Source: Oenococcus oeni DSM 20252 = AWRIB129 (GTDB lineage Bacteria; Bacillota; Bacilli; Lactobacillales; Lactobacillaceae). From it: a stretch of 59,995 nt of DNA. Position 1 is the first letter of the stretch. Each line of letters starts with the position of its first letter. The DNA lies in NCBI RefSeq assembly GCF_000372485.1, contig NZ_AQVA01000012.1, positions 142-60,136 on the forward strand. Reading direction: 5' to 3'. Positions 22,542 through 30,643 of this stretch are shown piece by piece. Both the position numbers and the translations under genes were made by a program. The notes under the pieces were generated by a model that was given only the letters and a program-made list of their open reading frames with translations, was not told where the DNA came from and did not search any database.

Positions 22542-23699
22542 ATGAAATTCAACAAAAACAAGAAAATTGGCATAATCTCGACAATAATCATTGCGATTAT
22601 TGTCATAATAGCAGGAATTACCATTGTGATAAAAAATAGTAGCTATTCTCCTACTAAAGATTTATCGGCCAAATTCTCCGGTTATAGTCAAAGCGGTACG
22701 GTAGCTTTCAAGGGCAATATACCTAGTAAAATCGCTAAGAAAATTGCAAAATCCGTTGGTCTACCCAGTGTATACGCAGATCAATTAATCGAAGACCAAG
22801 CTCATATTACAGATTCTCTTTCAACAGAGACGGCGGCAAAATTAGTCTCTGATTCTTCATTAACGACTGAAAATGCTAATAAAGTAAAAAAATACATCGA
22901 GTATATGCAGGATATTTCAATTGCCGTTAGTAACAAGCAATCCGTTAAAAGCTTAATAGCCAGTATAAAAAAATCGGCATTTCGTTCTACAGGTTCCAAT
23001 TGGGACAATTACGGTACCTTGGGCGAGACAAATCTAAAAAATGGTCAAGATTTAAATTATGTGGTCTACGTTAAAAAGGATTCTGGAAATCCAATTAAAA
23101 CCTCATACAAAACATTCAAAGTTAGCGGATTAAAAAAACCGACAGTCAAAAATGTATCGTCGACTTTTTCTAGTCTTTCCGCCAAATTCGAAGGGCTAAG
23201 CGGCCAAGGAGTTTTAGTTCTAAAAGCTATTGAAAAAGGAAAGAAACAAGAAATTATTCATGGTTCAAATGATAATAACGACAACGTTGTTAAAGGAGAG
23301 ACAAACGGTTCTTTGTCTAACGGAGACAAAATAACTTTGTTAGGATCCAAACTCGCTAAATTAGCCAGTAGCCAACAGACCATTTATAAAGGCGACAAAA
23401 ATCTAACTTTGAATGTTTCTGGCTTGGTTGATCCGAAGAAAATTGATTTGTCTGCAATTAAAAAAAGCTTTTTGGCAGAGTTTACCAAAGCGAAAATTAA
23501 AAAGATAGATTTAACTTACAGCGGTGGAAACAAAAATAAGATGTTTCTTGGAGTCAAGATCAAAGCGACTGGGGCAGACATTTCAGGATTCAGCTCCGAC
23601 TCTAATAAAGAAAGCTCGTATGAATCAAATTCCTATTGGGAACTAAAAAACAATAAAATAGTCAATCAGGAAGATGTCAGTTGGTCTGAAAACGACTGA
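22542..23699 (+). CDS. membrane-anchored extracellular protein of unknown function
   Basis: A 385-residue protein with a basic start and one hydrophobic segment (residues 8-31, IGIISTIIIAIIVIIAGITIVI), so an N-terminal anchor with the rest outside. Two related segments, DLSAKFSGYSQSGTVAFKG (about residues 40-58) and SLSAKFEGLSGQGVLVLKA (about 209-227), suggest two copies of one small domain. A third, weaker copy may lie near residue 305. It follows the LPXTG gene by 40 bases with a GAGAAG-type ribosome site and ends at a terminator, so the two are probably an operon. No enzyme motif is visible. Confidence 0.75.
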   Translation: MKFNKNKKIGIISTIIIAIIVIIAGITIVIKNSSYSPTKDLSAKFSGYSQSGTVAFKGNIPSKIAKKIAKSVGLPSVYADQLIEDQAHITDSLSTETAAKLVSDSSLTTENANKVKKYIEYMQDISIAVSNKQSVKSLIASIKKSAFRSTGSNWDNYGTLGETNLKNGQDLNYVVYVKKDSGNPIKTSYKTFKVSGLKKPTVKNVSSTFSSLSAKFEGLSGQGVLVLKAIEKGKKQEIIHGSNDNNDNVVKGETNGSLSNGDKITLLGSKLAKLASSQQTIYKGDKNLTLNVSGLVDPKKIDLSAIKKSFLAEFTKAKIKKIDLTYSGGNKNKMFLGVKIKATGADISGFSSDSNKESSYESNSYWELKNNKIVNQEDVSWSEND

Positions 23700-23728
23700 T
23701 TACTTTATTTCGAAAATGGGATCTATTT

Positions 23729-23754
23729 AAAGCTGTTGATTAACAGCTTTTTTC
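23729..23754 (+). terminator. terminator after the anchored-protein gene
   Basis: AAAGCTGTT pairs with AACAGCTTT around a 4-base loop, followed by a T-run. It may also serve the convergent gene at 23780. Confidence 0.8.
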
Positions 23755-23779
23755 TTTAATTAAACTGGCACTAGTTTAA

Positions 23780-25003
23780 TTAATAATCATTGGGATCATC
23801 TAATTCTTCTTCAGAAAAAACGTCGCCTGGGTCTATCGGCGTTTGAGCGTGTTTGATTAATGTTTTCATACGATACCTTAATTCGCCGATGTATTTCTGA
23901 TCGTCAGTGAGTTTATTTTTTGGATCATCTATGGGGTCTGGGATATCTTTGGTTAGTATGTCGGATAACTGATTTGCATAGCTTAAAGCTTTCATAGCTA
24001 ACTTGTAACAATGCCTCAATTTGTTCGTTTCTTCGATAGAGAGTTTCACATCATTTATATATGTTGTTTCAATAAATTCAGTTGATCTCATGAGCGTTCT
24101 AGCTCCATTTTGATATTCTTCTTCGATAAATTCACTTGATTCCGCAATCTTTTTAGCGCGTTTGCTCAAGATTTGCATACGATACCTTAATTCGCCGATG
24201 AATTTCTGCTCGTCAGTGAGTTTATTTTTTGGATCATCTACGGGGTCCGGGATATCTTTAGTTATTATGCTGACCAGCTCGTCGGCATAGCCTAACGCAT
24301 CCACCAATATCTTGTAACGATGCCTTATTCTGCACATTTTTTCGCCATGTGATTGGCTTAAAATTTGATTTTCCTGTGCTTCAAGCTTACAAATCTCTAA
24401 TGCTAGATTGTTGACGCGATTGCTTAAAAGAGCTGCGTAGTCTTTGACTTGCTTCTTTTCAGCTCCGAGCAGGCCTAGCAAGCCTCTTTCGATAGTGATT
24501 GGGTTTAGATCATTTTTTTTTAATAATTCCCTTCGGCCTGTAGTGGTCTCGAATTCTTTTAGTTCCATTGCTGCTATCTCTGGATCCGCAAGGTCATCGT
24601 CAGAATAATTATGTTTCTTAATTAAATTAAGAGCCAAACAAACTTCTTGCAACATTGCGTAATTAATAATTTTTTTTGGTCGCGCGCGAAGTTTCGTGTT
24701 TTTCTCGTAAGTTTGCGGCATGTTTCCAAAAAATTTTTCGGGATTATGAAACATCGGTTTAGGCTTATTAATATTAAAATCTTCAATTCTTGCGTTTTCT
24801 TTAAAATAATTAGATAGCGGATTCTTGTAAAGATGTCTAATTTTTCTTTTCAAAGTATCTTCCGATCCTTTGAATTTTTTTAAATTATCTATCATTTCGG
24901 CATATGGAACACGTGGGATACGATTAGCCAGAATATAATAGACATCATTATAATCGAACCACTGATTTTCTAGATAGTAATTTTCAACGTTTATTTCATC
25001 CAT
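23780..25003 (-). CDS. unknown protein with a recent internal duplication
   Basis: I do not recognise this 407-residue, highly charged, probably cytoplasmic protein. Its C-terminal half holds two copies of a block of about 60 residues. Both contain KDIPDP(V/I)DDPKNKLTD and then (K/Y)(F/Y)IGELRYRM, preceded by RHRYKILVDALGYADEL or RHCYKLAMKALSYANQL. The DNA copies (about 23866-24010 and 24170-24310) are so similar that the duplication looks recent. The N-terminal third has a separate domain (WFDYNDVYYILANRIPRV). It lies convergent to the surface-protein operon and divergent from the mobility operon. No signal peptide or membrane segment is present. Confidence 0.65.
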   Translation of the reverse strand: MDEINVENYYLENQWFDYNDVYYILANRIPRVPYAEMIDNLKKFKGSEDTLKRKIRHLYKNPLSNYFKENARIEDFNINKPKPMFHNPEKFFGNMPQTYEKNTKLRARPKKIINYAMLQEVCLALNLIKKHNYSDDDLADPEIAAMELKEFETTTGRRELLKKNDLNPITIERGLLGLLGAEKKQVKDYAALLSNRVNNLALEICKLEAQENQILSQSHGEKMCRIRHRYKILVDALGYADELVSIITKDIPDPVDDPKNKLTDEQKFIGELRYRMQILSKRAKKIAESSEFIEEEYQNGARTLMRSTEFIETTYINDVKLSIEETNKLRHCYKLAMKALSYANQLSDILTKDIPDPIDDPKNKLTDDQKYIGELRYRMKTLIKHAQTPIDPGDVFSEEELDDPNDY

Positions 25004-25315
25004 CTTGCGCTCCAGACAAATTAGGGGATTTCAACAAAAAACCGTTTTTTTCCCCTTTAAATTTACAGGCAGATTAAACCGTTTTATATTTGAAACATAA
25101 GGTTAAATAAAAACCGACAACGGGTGCCGGTCTTGCATTAATTTAGCGGTCAATGCATCTTTATTATAAGACAAGCGCCTGAAGTCAGAGAAACAAAGAA
25201 TGTTTTTTAGGCGCTTTTATTGTGGCCAAATTTCCTTGTTTCTGCAAAAGTTATTTAACTTTATGCCGAAAAAATAAACTCACGGTTAAATGAGTGGATA
25301 TTAAAGGAATGTATG
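25004..25315. other. gap ahead of the mobility operon, with a hairpin
   Basis: No gene is visible. ACCG/CGGT around 25115-25134 forms a small hairpin. AAGCGCCT (25173-25180) and AGGCGCTT (25209-25216) form a terminator-like stem followed by TTAT. The promoter of the rightward operon should lie between 25220 and 25300, but I cannot place it. Confidence 0.4.
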
Positions 25316-25639
25316 ATGGCAAATTTAAAAACCATAAATAAAATAGTTACAAAGAATTTAGAAGCTGCTTTAAGTAAAGGGGCGATTAACTCTGGAGCAG
25401 ATCCTGAGGCGGTTTACGAATATGTTGATGGCCAAAGAAGCCAAAAAATAATTGGTTATAAATATTTTTTGATCGTTCCAGGATACTCCGATTTATTCGA
25501 TGTCAAAGTTGAAGGACAAAAGATATCTCTTAAAAGTCTTTCTCAGGTAGAACTTGAAAACGTGTCCGCCCGAGTTTACGTATTTAACGACAATATTGGT
25601 TTAAGCATAAAAGCACAATCAATCAAGGAGGTAGCATAA
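25316..25639 (+). CDS. small protein opening the mobility operon
   Basis: A 107-residue soluble protein. ATG 25316 is preferred over ATG 25313 because AAAGGA at 25303-25308 is then seven bases away. It has a beta-rich look (VYEYVDGQRSQKIIGYKYFLIVPGYSDLFDVKVEG). The position ahead of the FtsK-like gene is where Tn916/ICEBs1-type elements place their small DUF961-like proteins, but I cannot claim sequence homology. Its stop overlaps the next start (TAATG). Confidence 0.65.
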   Translation: MANLKTINKIVTKNLEAALSKGAINSGADPEAVYEYVDGQRSQKIIGYKYFLIVPGYSDLFDVKVEGQKISLKSLSQVELENVSARVYVFNDNIGLSIKAQSIKEVA

Positions 25640-26238
25640 TGAGCTATTACTATCCTCTACCGAAGGATAAGAATAAAATGCAAATTCCCGATGGCCTATT
25701 TTTGTCAAGCATTGCTATCGTTGTGACTGGCTATTTGCTAGATAAGAAATTTTTGCAGGGACAAGCAGCTACGCTTCTGGCTTGGCTTGATCAATTTGAA
25801 TGTATGGCCATTGCGCTTGCCTTAATTTCACTTGTCTTAATGATTTGTTTATTAGCCAGAGGTAGGATTCGACGCTATTTGGTTGGAAAATTTGTTTTTT
25901 TGAACTTATATCCTCTTACGGGGCATCGACTCGCTTCTTTTCTTTATCAAGCCGAAGCTTACCAAAAATCGACTCGATCTATTAATTTTATCGAGATGCC
26001 CGACACCAGACGAGCACGAGGCGGATTTGAGATTGAATCCATCGGCGACTTAAATGAAAAACTCTTATCAGCCAATTTTAAGGATTCGCTTTCAGCCTAT
26101 TTGTCAAGATCTGGCAGCCCACTAAAAGTCACCGAAGCCTTCATGCGAGGCGGTTGGGTCTTCTATCGATTAGAACGTGACTTTCATTTAGACCAATTAG
26201 AAAAAAAGGGGGAGAAAGATAATGGACGACACTATTAA
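25639..26238 (+). CDS. membrane partner of the FtsK-like ATPase
   Basis: A 199-residue protein with two hydrophobic segments (about residues 22-36 and 54-75) and a cytoplasmic C-terminal domain of about 125 residues. FtsK/TcpA-type coupling proteins normally carry two such N-terminal membrane segments, and the ATPase encoded next lacks them. The reading frame overlaps the ATPase start by 17 bases. I infer that the usual membrane and motor parts are split into two polypeptides here. Confidence 0.65.
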   Translation: MSYYYPLPKDKNKMQIPDGLFLSSIAIVVTGYLLDKKFLQGQAATLLAWLDQFECMAIALALISLVLMICLLARGRIRRYLVGKFVFLNLYPLTGHRLASFLYQAEAYQKSTRSINFIEMPDTRRARGGFEIESIGDLNEKLLSANFKDSLSAYLSRSGSPLKVTEAFMRGGWVFYRLERDFHLDQLEKKGEKDNGRHY

Positions 26239-27007
26239 AATAACGAAATCGATAAATTGGCATGCTTTAAAACAGATCAATTGTCTTATTGCGGGTGCTC
26301 GCGATTCGGGCAAAAGTTTTTTAGCGTTGTATTTAATAGTTCGTTTAATTCGTTTTTCATTGCCGACTCAATTATTTGTCATTGACCCTAAGCGCTCAGA
26401 CCTATCGCGTTTTTCCAAGATCCTGCCGCCAAATCGGGTGGCGTCCGATAAAGAAGAGATTTTTGCTTTGCTTGATCGTTATCTTGCATTGATGAAAAAA
26501 CGCGCAAATTTTGTTCTTACTCAGCCGTTCGGTGCAACGGCTGCTAGCCTCGGCATTCCGCTATATTATCTTGTGTACGACGAGTTCGGAGCTTTAACAT
26601 CTTTATTGAATAGCAAGGAACGTAAAGAACACGACGCTCTATTGAGCCAGATTGCATTAATGGGTCGCCAATTTGGATTTGGCTTAATTTGTTTGATGCA
26701 GCAATCTTCAGTTGTAAATGGAGGATTGTCGACTGCAGTTAAACAACAATTCGGTATGGTTGCCCATATGGGAAATGCTAGTTCCGACTACTATCGTTCC
26801 ACTTTCGGTTCGGGCATTCAGCTGCCTGCTGAGGAACTTGGCCAAGGTGAGGGACTTATCTGGATTCAAGGTTTTGGCCAAGGGTTCTTGCGCGCTTTCA
26901 AAGCTCCATTTATCAATCCCTTGCGCTTATGGGAACAATGCATAATTTCTTGCAAAGGTGATCACCAAGACGATTTGAAATATTTGACGATGATACCAAG
27001 TCACTGA
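26222..27007 (+). CDS. FtsK/TcpA-like DNA translocase ATPase
   Basis: A 261-residue P-loop ATPase with Walker A GARDSGKS (residues 25-32), Walker B LVYDEFGAL (Asp 119/Glu 120 region) and an FtsK/VirD4-type QQSS segment near residue 160 (FGLICLMQQSSVV). It contains only the motor domain, with no membrane segments and no gamma domain, and is shorter than TcpA or ConQ proteins (usually above 400 residues). It would move DNA of the element, either as a coupling protein or as a double-strand pump as in AICE TraB. It is the last gene before a long imperfect hairpin. Confidence 0.8.
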   Translation: MDDTIKITKSINWHALKQINCLIAGARDSGKSFLALYLIVRLIRFSLPTQLFVIDPKRSDLSRFSKILPPNRVASDKEEIFALLDRYLALMKKRANFVLTQPFGATAASLGIPLYYLVYDEFGALTSLLNSKERKEHDALLSQIALMGRQFGFGLICLMQQSSVVNGGLSTAVKQQFGMVAHMGNASSDYYRSTFGSGIQLPAEELGQGEGLIWIQGFGQGFLRAFKAPFINPLRLWEQCIISCKGDHQDDLKYLTMIPSH

Positions 27008-27010
27008 CTG

Positions 27011-27055
27011 CTGCTTTGGGTGAACGCCGGTTGGCCGGCGTGAACCAGAAAGCAG
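27011..27055 (+). terminator. long imperfect hairpin, possible terminator
   Basis: CTGCTTT (27011-27017) pairs with AAAGCAG (27049-27055), and the inner CGCCGG pairs with CCGGCG around TTGG. Eight bases further there is a T-run (27064-27070). It may end the FtsK transcript, or be part of the replication origin region with the next hairpin. Confidence 0.5.
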
Positions 27056-27110
27056 CTATTCAACTTTTTTATTTTTCATTCGGTTAAGTGTCGAAAACTC
27101 TTGAAGAGAA

Positions 27111-27154
27111 ATCAACAAGCTGGATAGGGGCCTGTTATTATCCAGCTTGTTGAT
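27111..27154. repeat. perfect 16-bp-arm inverted repeat upstream of rep (candidate origin)
   Basis: The arms 27111-27126 (from ATCAACAAG to CTGGATA) and 27139-27154 are exact reverse complements with a 12-base loop GGGGCCTGTTAT. No T-run follows, so this is not a terminator. It lies 94 bases ahead of the HUH Rep gene, where a double-strand origin or nick hairpin could be. Confidence 0.6.
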
Positions 27155-27247
27155 TGTTGGCATCTTCGCTTAACTCATAGTTGACAAGTTTTAACGCCGT
27201 TAGCAAAAATTTTTAGTGTCAAAAATCATTTAAGAAGGAGGCATCCT

Positions 27248-28486
27248 ATGGCAGGTAATTCTAGGCCGACACGTTCAAGAGGATGGATGTTTGTCGAACA
27301 GCTTAAGTCGCTAAATTTTCGTACAAGTCAAATTCAAAATCGAATTCGCAAAGCTGGACCGGAAAAATGGGCTTATATTATCCATGACAAAGACGTTAAT
27401 GCGCAAGGAGAACCTATTCCAGCTCACATACATCTGATGATGTCCTTTAAATCGGCCGTAACTGCAATCACTTTGGCAAAACACTTTTCAACGACTCCGG
27501 AGCGATTCGAAAATATGACCAAAGGCAGGAATAAATTCGGAATCATAAACGGCTTCAATTATTTAGTGCATCGTACTCAAAATTCAATCGACAAGGTAGG
27601 CAAGGTACGCTACGACCCTAATGACGTAAAAGCCAATTTTAATTTTTTGGATTTGATAAAACAAACGGAACAAGCAATCAAACGATCTAAAAAATCCAAT
27701 CCAAAAAGTGAGCGAGAAAGCGTGAATTTTATTTTAGATCAATTCGGTGATGGTCTAATTAATAAGGCTACTGCTCGTATTCGGCTAGAAAAATTAGGTG
27801 GCCATATTCTTGCTCAGAATTCTACCAAACTCCAAAATCTGGATAAGGAAAGAGCAGAAATTGATTACATGAATTGGCGAAAAATGATGATAGGCAATCA
27901 TTTCGTTAAAACAACCATCTTTATCTTCGGTGAAACAGGTTGCGGGAAGTCGCTTTTAGCCAAAAAAATAGCATCACAAAGTTATCCGGGAAGTGTTTAT
28001 TTTTCCGGCGGATCTAACGACCCTTTTCAGGATTACGAGGGAGAAAGAGCCGTAATTTTAGATGAACTGCGACCTGGAATAATAGAATATCCTGATCTGT
28101 TAAGAATACTAGATCCTTATAGTTGGGATACAGCGACACATTCTCGATATCACAACTCAAAGCTTCAAGCCCAGCTTTTTATCATAACGACTCCTTATGA
28201 TCCTTATTTTTTTTATCGATTCACGAAGGATCTCGTTCGTTTTATGGATCCATTCGAGCAACTTAATCGTCGAATTTCAATGACTGTTAAAGTTGATCGG
28301 AATTTCATCTATGAGATGAAATTCAATGGTGTGAATAGGTTTATTCCCGTATATAATTCCAAGCCGATCAAAAATCCGATCGGCAAAATGATCAAAAATC
28401 AATCGGAAAATTTTTCTTTATCTGATTTGCTAAATTTCCAGATAAAAAAAACCGATGAAGGAGAAAAAAAGGATGACAGTAAGTAA
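27248..28486 (+). CDS. replication initiator with HUH endonuclease and SF3-type helicase domains
   Basis: A 412-residue Rep with AAGGAG seven bases before ATG. The N-terminal domain has the HUH metal motif AHIHLMM (His 60/His 62) and FNYLVHRT (Tyr 105, candidate nucleophile) followed by GKVRYDPND, as in pMV158-type Rep_2 proteins. The C-terminal half has Walker A GETGCGKS (residues 228-235), Walker B AVILDELR and a downstream IITTP strand, as in superfamily 3 helicases. This pairing is the one found in CRESS-DNA virus Reps and their bacterial plasmid relatives. It would nick an origin and unwind DNA for rolling-circle replication, and might also act as relaxase. Confidence 0.85.
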   Translation: MAGNSRPTRSRGWMFVEQLKSLNFRTSQIQNRIRKAGPEKWAYIIHDKDVNAQGEPIPAHIHLMMSFKSAVTAITLAKHFSTTPERFENMTKGRNKFGIINGFNYLVHRTQNSIDKVGKVRYDPNDVKANFNFLDLIKQTEQAIKRSKKSNPKSERESVNFILDQFGDGLINKATARIRLEKLGGHILAQNSTKLQNLDKERAEIDYMNWRKMMIGNHFVKTTIFIFGETGCGKSLLAKKIASQSYPGSVYFSGGSNDPFQDYEGERAVILDELRPGIIEYPDLLRILDPYSWDTATHSRYHNSKLQAQLFIITTPYDPYFFYRFTKDLVRFMDPFEQLNRRISMTVKVDRNFIYEMKFNGVNRFIPVYNSKPIKNPIGKMIKNQSENFSLSDLLNFQIKKTDEGEKKDDSK

Positions 28487-28790
28487 CGAAACAAATAAAA
28501 AAAGAACTCCTTGCGCTTTGGAAGGGTTCGAGGTTCTCAGTTCTGACACCCCTCTTGTTCAGCCTGGAGACAAGGTTTATATCAATCCATTTGTTCATAA
28601 TGATAAAAGCAAAGATCAGGAAGGAAACATATGGATGAACAAAAAGCAGACCTGCCAATATCTTCATATGAGCAATAATACTCTGACGAAATTAATTAGG
28701 AGAGGTATTATTCCGGCTCATAAGATTGGTTTTAGAAAATATTTGATTTCTGTTAAAGAGTTAAATGAGGCGATCAAAAAAATTAAATAA
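28473..28790 (+). CDS. excisionase-like MerR/Xis helix-turn-helix protein
   Basis: A 105-residue protein from ATG 28473, with AAGGAG at 28458-28463; an earlier in-frame ATG at 28455 overlaps that site and is unlikely. It overlaps the end of rep by 14 bases. The C-terminal 55 residues are an excisionase-type DNA-binding domain (MNKKQTCQYLHMSNNTLTKLI, RRGIIPAHKIG, KYLISVKELNEAI). The N-terminal 45 residues are unrecognised. Lying between rep and int, it probably directs excision. Confidence 0.75.
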   Translation: MTVSNETNKKRTPCALEGFEVLSSDTPLVQPGDKVYINPFVHNDKSKDQEGNIWMNKKQTCQYLHMSNNTLTKLIRRGIIPAHKIGFRKYLISVKELNEAIKKIK

Positions 28791-28876
28791 TCATTGAATT
28801 TTGTTTCAAAAAGGTGATCTGACTTAAAATTGATTTGTCAGGTCATTTTTGTAAAGATCTATAAAGGAATACAAGA

Positions 28877-30124
28877 ATGATAAAAAAAATAATTACGCAC
28901 ATTGACAATAAAAATAAAACAGTTCTTTTTTATCAAGCTGTTTATCAGCCTCGGGATCCAGCGTCTTTGATTGGTAAAAGAAAGAATTATATTGGTTCTC
29001 GCTTTGATTCCTTGCAACAGGCCCAAGATCAGGAGAAATCGTTCATTGCTGATTTTACTGCTTATAAAAAATCCATCTTGTCCGATAGCATTACGCTTAA
29101 ATCCACTTTCGCTGATGCATATTATCGTTTTTATCTTTCAAACTCGGCTCCTAGAAGAGAGCCTAGAACAATTGATTTTTATCATTATGAATTGCGACTT
29201 ATTGGTCACTATTTTAAAAACAAAACACTTGGAGATTTAAACGAAACGATGTTTAAGCGATTTGCAATTCAATACAGCACAGGCAAATCAAAATCGGCGG
29301 GATCTGCAATTGCGAAGCATCTTGGCCAGTTTCATAAGCTTTTCGATTATTTGGTAGATCGTGGAATACTTTCGACCAATTTCATTCCAAAAAATTATTT
29401 GCGAATCTGGTTTGGAGGTGGCATCCGTTTCAATATCGAAAATCACCATAAAAAAAGTGTGCTTGACAGAGTACTCACCAGTAAAGACATACACTGTTTG
29501 CGAAACCAATTAACTAATACTAATCTGACTTATGAAAATTTTCGTTATATGACCAGCCGACTGGCTATTCTAATTGATGCAGTTACTGGTCTTAGGCCAG
29601 CTGAAGTCTTGGCTTTAAAATTTTCCGATTTAAAATTTGATGGTCACAACTATTATTTCCATATACACGATAGTTATGACGACTTGCATCATATCTTTAA
29701 TGGTCGGACTAAAACAGGTTATGATCGTGAGACATTGGCTATTAACCCGAGAATTATAAAGTTGATTAAGCGATATATGAATTTTCAAACTTTGTTGTTA
29801 AAAGAAATTAAAACTGAAAATTCTGGTCAATTAATATTCTTGAATATAAATGATTATCAAAAAGCAGGAATGGGATATCCAATCACGCAGGCTGCTTTAA
29901 ATAAGACCTTAAAAATATTTGCTAGGAAGTATCAATTTGAAAATGCAGATAAAATTAGTCTATATTTTTTGAGGCACACGGTAGCGACTGAACTTTTTCA
30001 TCAATTACCTGATAGATTGGAGGTTGCGGCTCAATTCATGGGGCATTCTACTGAGATGTTTATCAAGACTTACGTAAGACCACAAACTGACGAGATTTCA
30101 AGTCATCGTATTCAGTTGTCATGA
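28877..30124 (+). CDS. int: tyrosine recombinase integrase
   Basis: A 415-residue integrase. An arm-binding N-terminal domain (residues 1-60) and a SAM-like core-binding domain (about 73-165) precede the catalytic domain. Catalytic residues: Arg 240 (TGLRPAEVLAL), the second Arg in YFLRHTVATE, where Tyr replaces the usual His of HxxR, His 390 (MGHSTE) and nucleophile Tyr 399 (KTYVRP). It integrates the element into tRNA-Leu; attR lies 65 bases after its stop. The length and motifs are normal for ICE and temperate phage integrases of Firmicutes. Confidence 0.92.
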   Translation: MIKKIITHIDNKNKTVLFYQAVYQPRDPASLIGKRKNYIGSRFDSLQQAQDQEKSFIADFTAYKKSILSDSITLKSTFADAYYRFYLSNSAPRREPRTIDFYHYELRLIGHYFKNKTLGDLNETMFKRFAIQYSTGKSKSAGSAIAKHLGQFHKLFDYLVDRGILSTNFIPKNYLRIWFGGGIRFNIENHHKKSVLDRVLTSKDIHCLRNQLTNTNLTYENFRYMTSRLAILIDAVTGLRPAEVLALKFSDLKFDGHNYYFHIHDSYDDLHHIFNGRTKTGYDRETLAINPRIIKLIKRYMNFQTLLLKEIKTENSGQLIFLNINDYQKAGMGYPITQAALNKTLKIFARKYQFENADKISLYFLRHTVATELFHQLPDRLEVAAQFMGHSTEMFIKTYVRPQTDEISSHRIQLS

Positions 30125-30188
30125 CTTTGACAATTATTAATTAATTATGTGGTTGTAAAACTTATAATAGCGGCAAAAATTAAGACAA

Positions 30189-30206
30189 GGTTCGACTCCC
30201 ATCGCC
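30189..30206 (+). repeat. attR core, 18-bp direct repeat
   Basis: An exact copy of 15149-15166. The match continues as GCAT on both sides only if one C is dropped (ATCGCCCGCA at attL, ATCGCC-GCA here). Confidence 0.9.
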
Positions 30207-30213
30207 GCATTTT

Positions 30214-30250
30214 AGCTCTATATCGACAAAGGTGATATAGAGCTTTTTTT
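30214..30250 (+). terminator. terminator immediately right of attR
   Basis: AGCTCTATATC (30214-30224) pairs with GATATAGAGCT (30234-30244), followed by T7. Before integration this would have lain a few bases after tRNA-Leu, so it is probably the displaced tRNA terminator. It now also stops the integrase transcript. Confidence 0.85.
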
Positions 30251-30643
30251 GCTTAAATGCCTTTGTATGGTGTTTGTAGCTATGATTAATGATCGCTAAT
30301 CTTTTATTATTTTCTATAAAAACTTTAAAAACTTTGTTTAATCACAATATCCTTGTTACTTTAATTTCATTTTTTTAAAGACGAGAGTATTTTTTTGATA
30401 ATACATAATCCGGCAAACATTAGCCTTTCGTGTCATTAAACTTTTCTAACGGGAATATCAATACGTAGGAATGTGAATAGTTTAGAACGATATTGTCTTC
30501 CTTTGGAATTCTCAAGGTGCTTTCATGTGATGAACTTTGTTTTTTTATTAAAAGAAATACAATTCATAATGTATTATTATTGTCTTTGCGTTGTCGGTAT
30601 CAATAATTGTAGTTAACATTTTAAAAAAGGAGACATTTTCATA
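30251..30643. other. gap between the element and the oxidoreductase gene
   Basis: 393 bases of AT-rich sequence. I see no gene remnant, RNA motif or certain promoter. A good ribosome site (AAAAGGAGA) closes the stretch. Confidence 0.5.

Larger units (their letters stand above)
15149..30206. mobile_element. tRNA-Leu integrative element with HUH-SF3 Rep, FtsK-like ATPase, Xis and integrase
   Basis: A segment of about 15.0 kb lies between the direct repeats. The right end holds the mobility block: two small genes, an FtsK-like ATPase, rep, an excisionase-like gene and a tyrosine integrase next to attR. The left end holds cargo: an FRG-domain gene, a SIR2-like gene, an XRE repressor, an LPXTG surface protein, an anchored protein and an unknown duplicated-domain protein. 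No type IV secretion genes, conjugative relaxase of a known MOB family, phage structural genes or terminase are visible. It is therefore an IME-like element, an integrated plasmid, or an element using FtsK-type transfer as actinomycete AICEs do. The last reading is inference. Confidence 0.85.
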
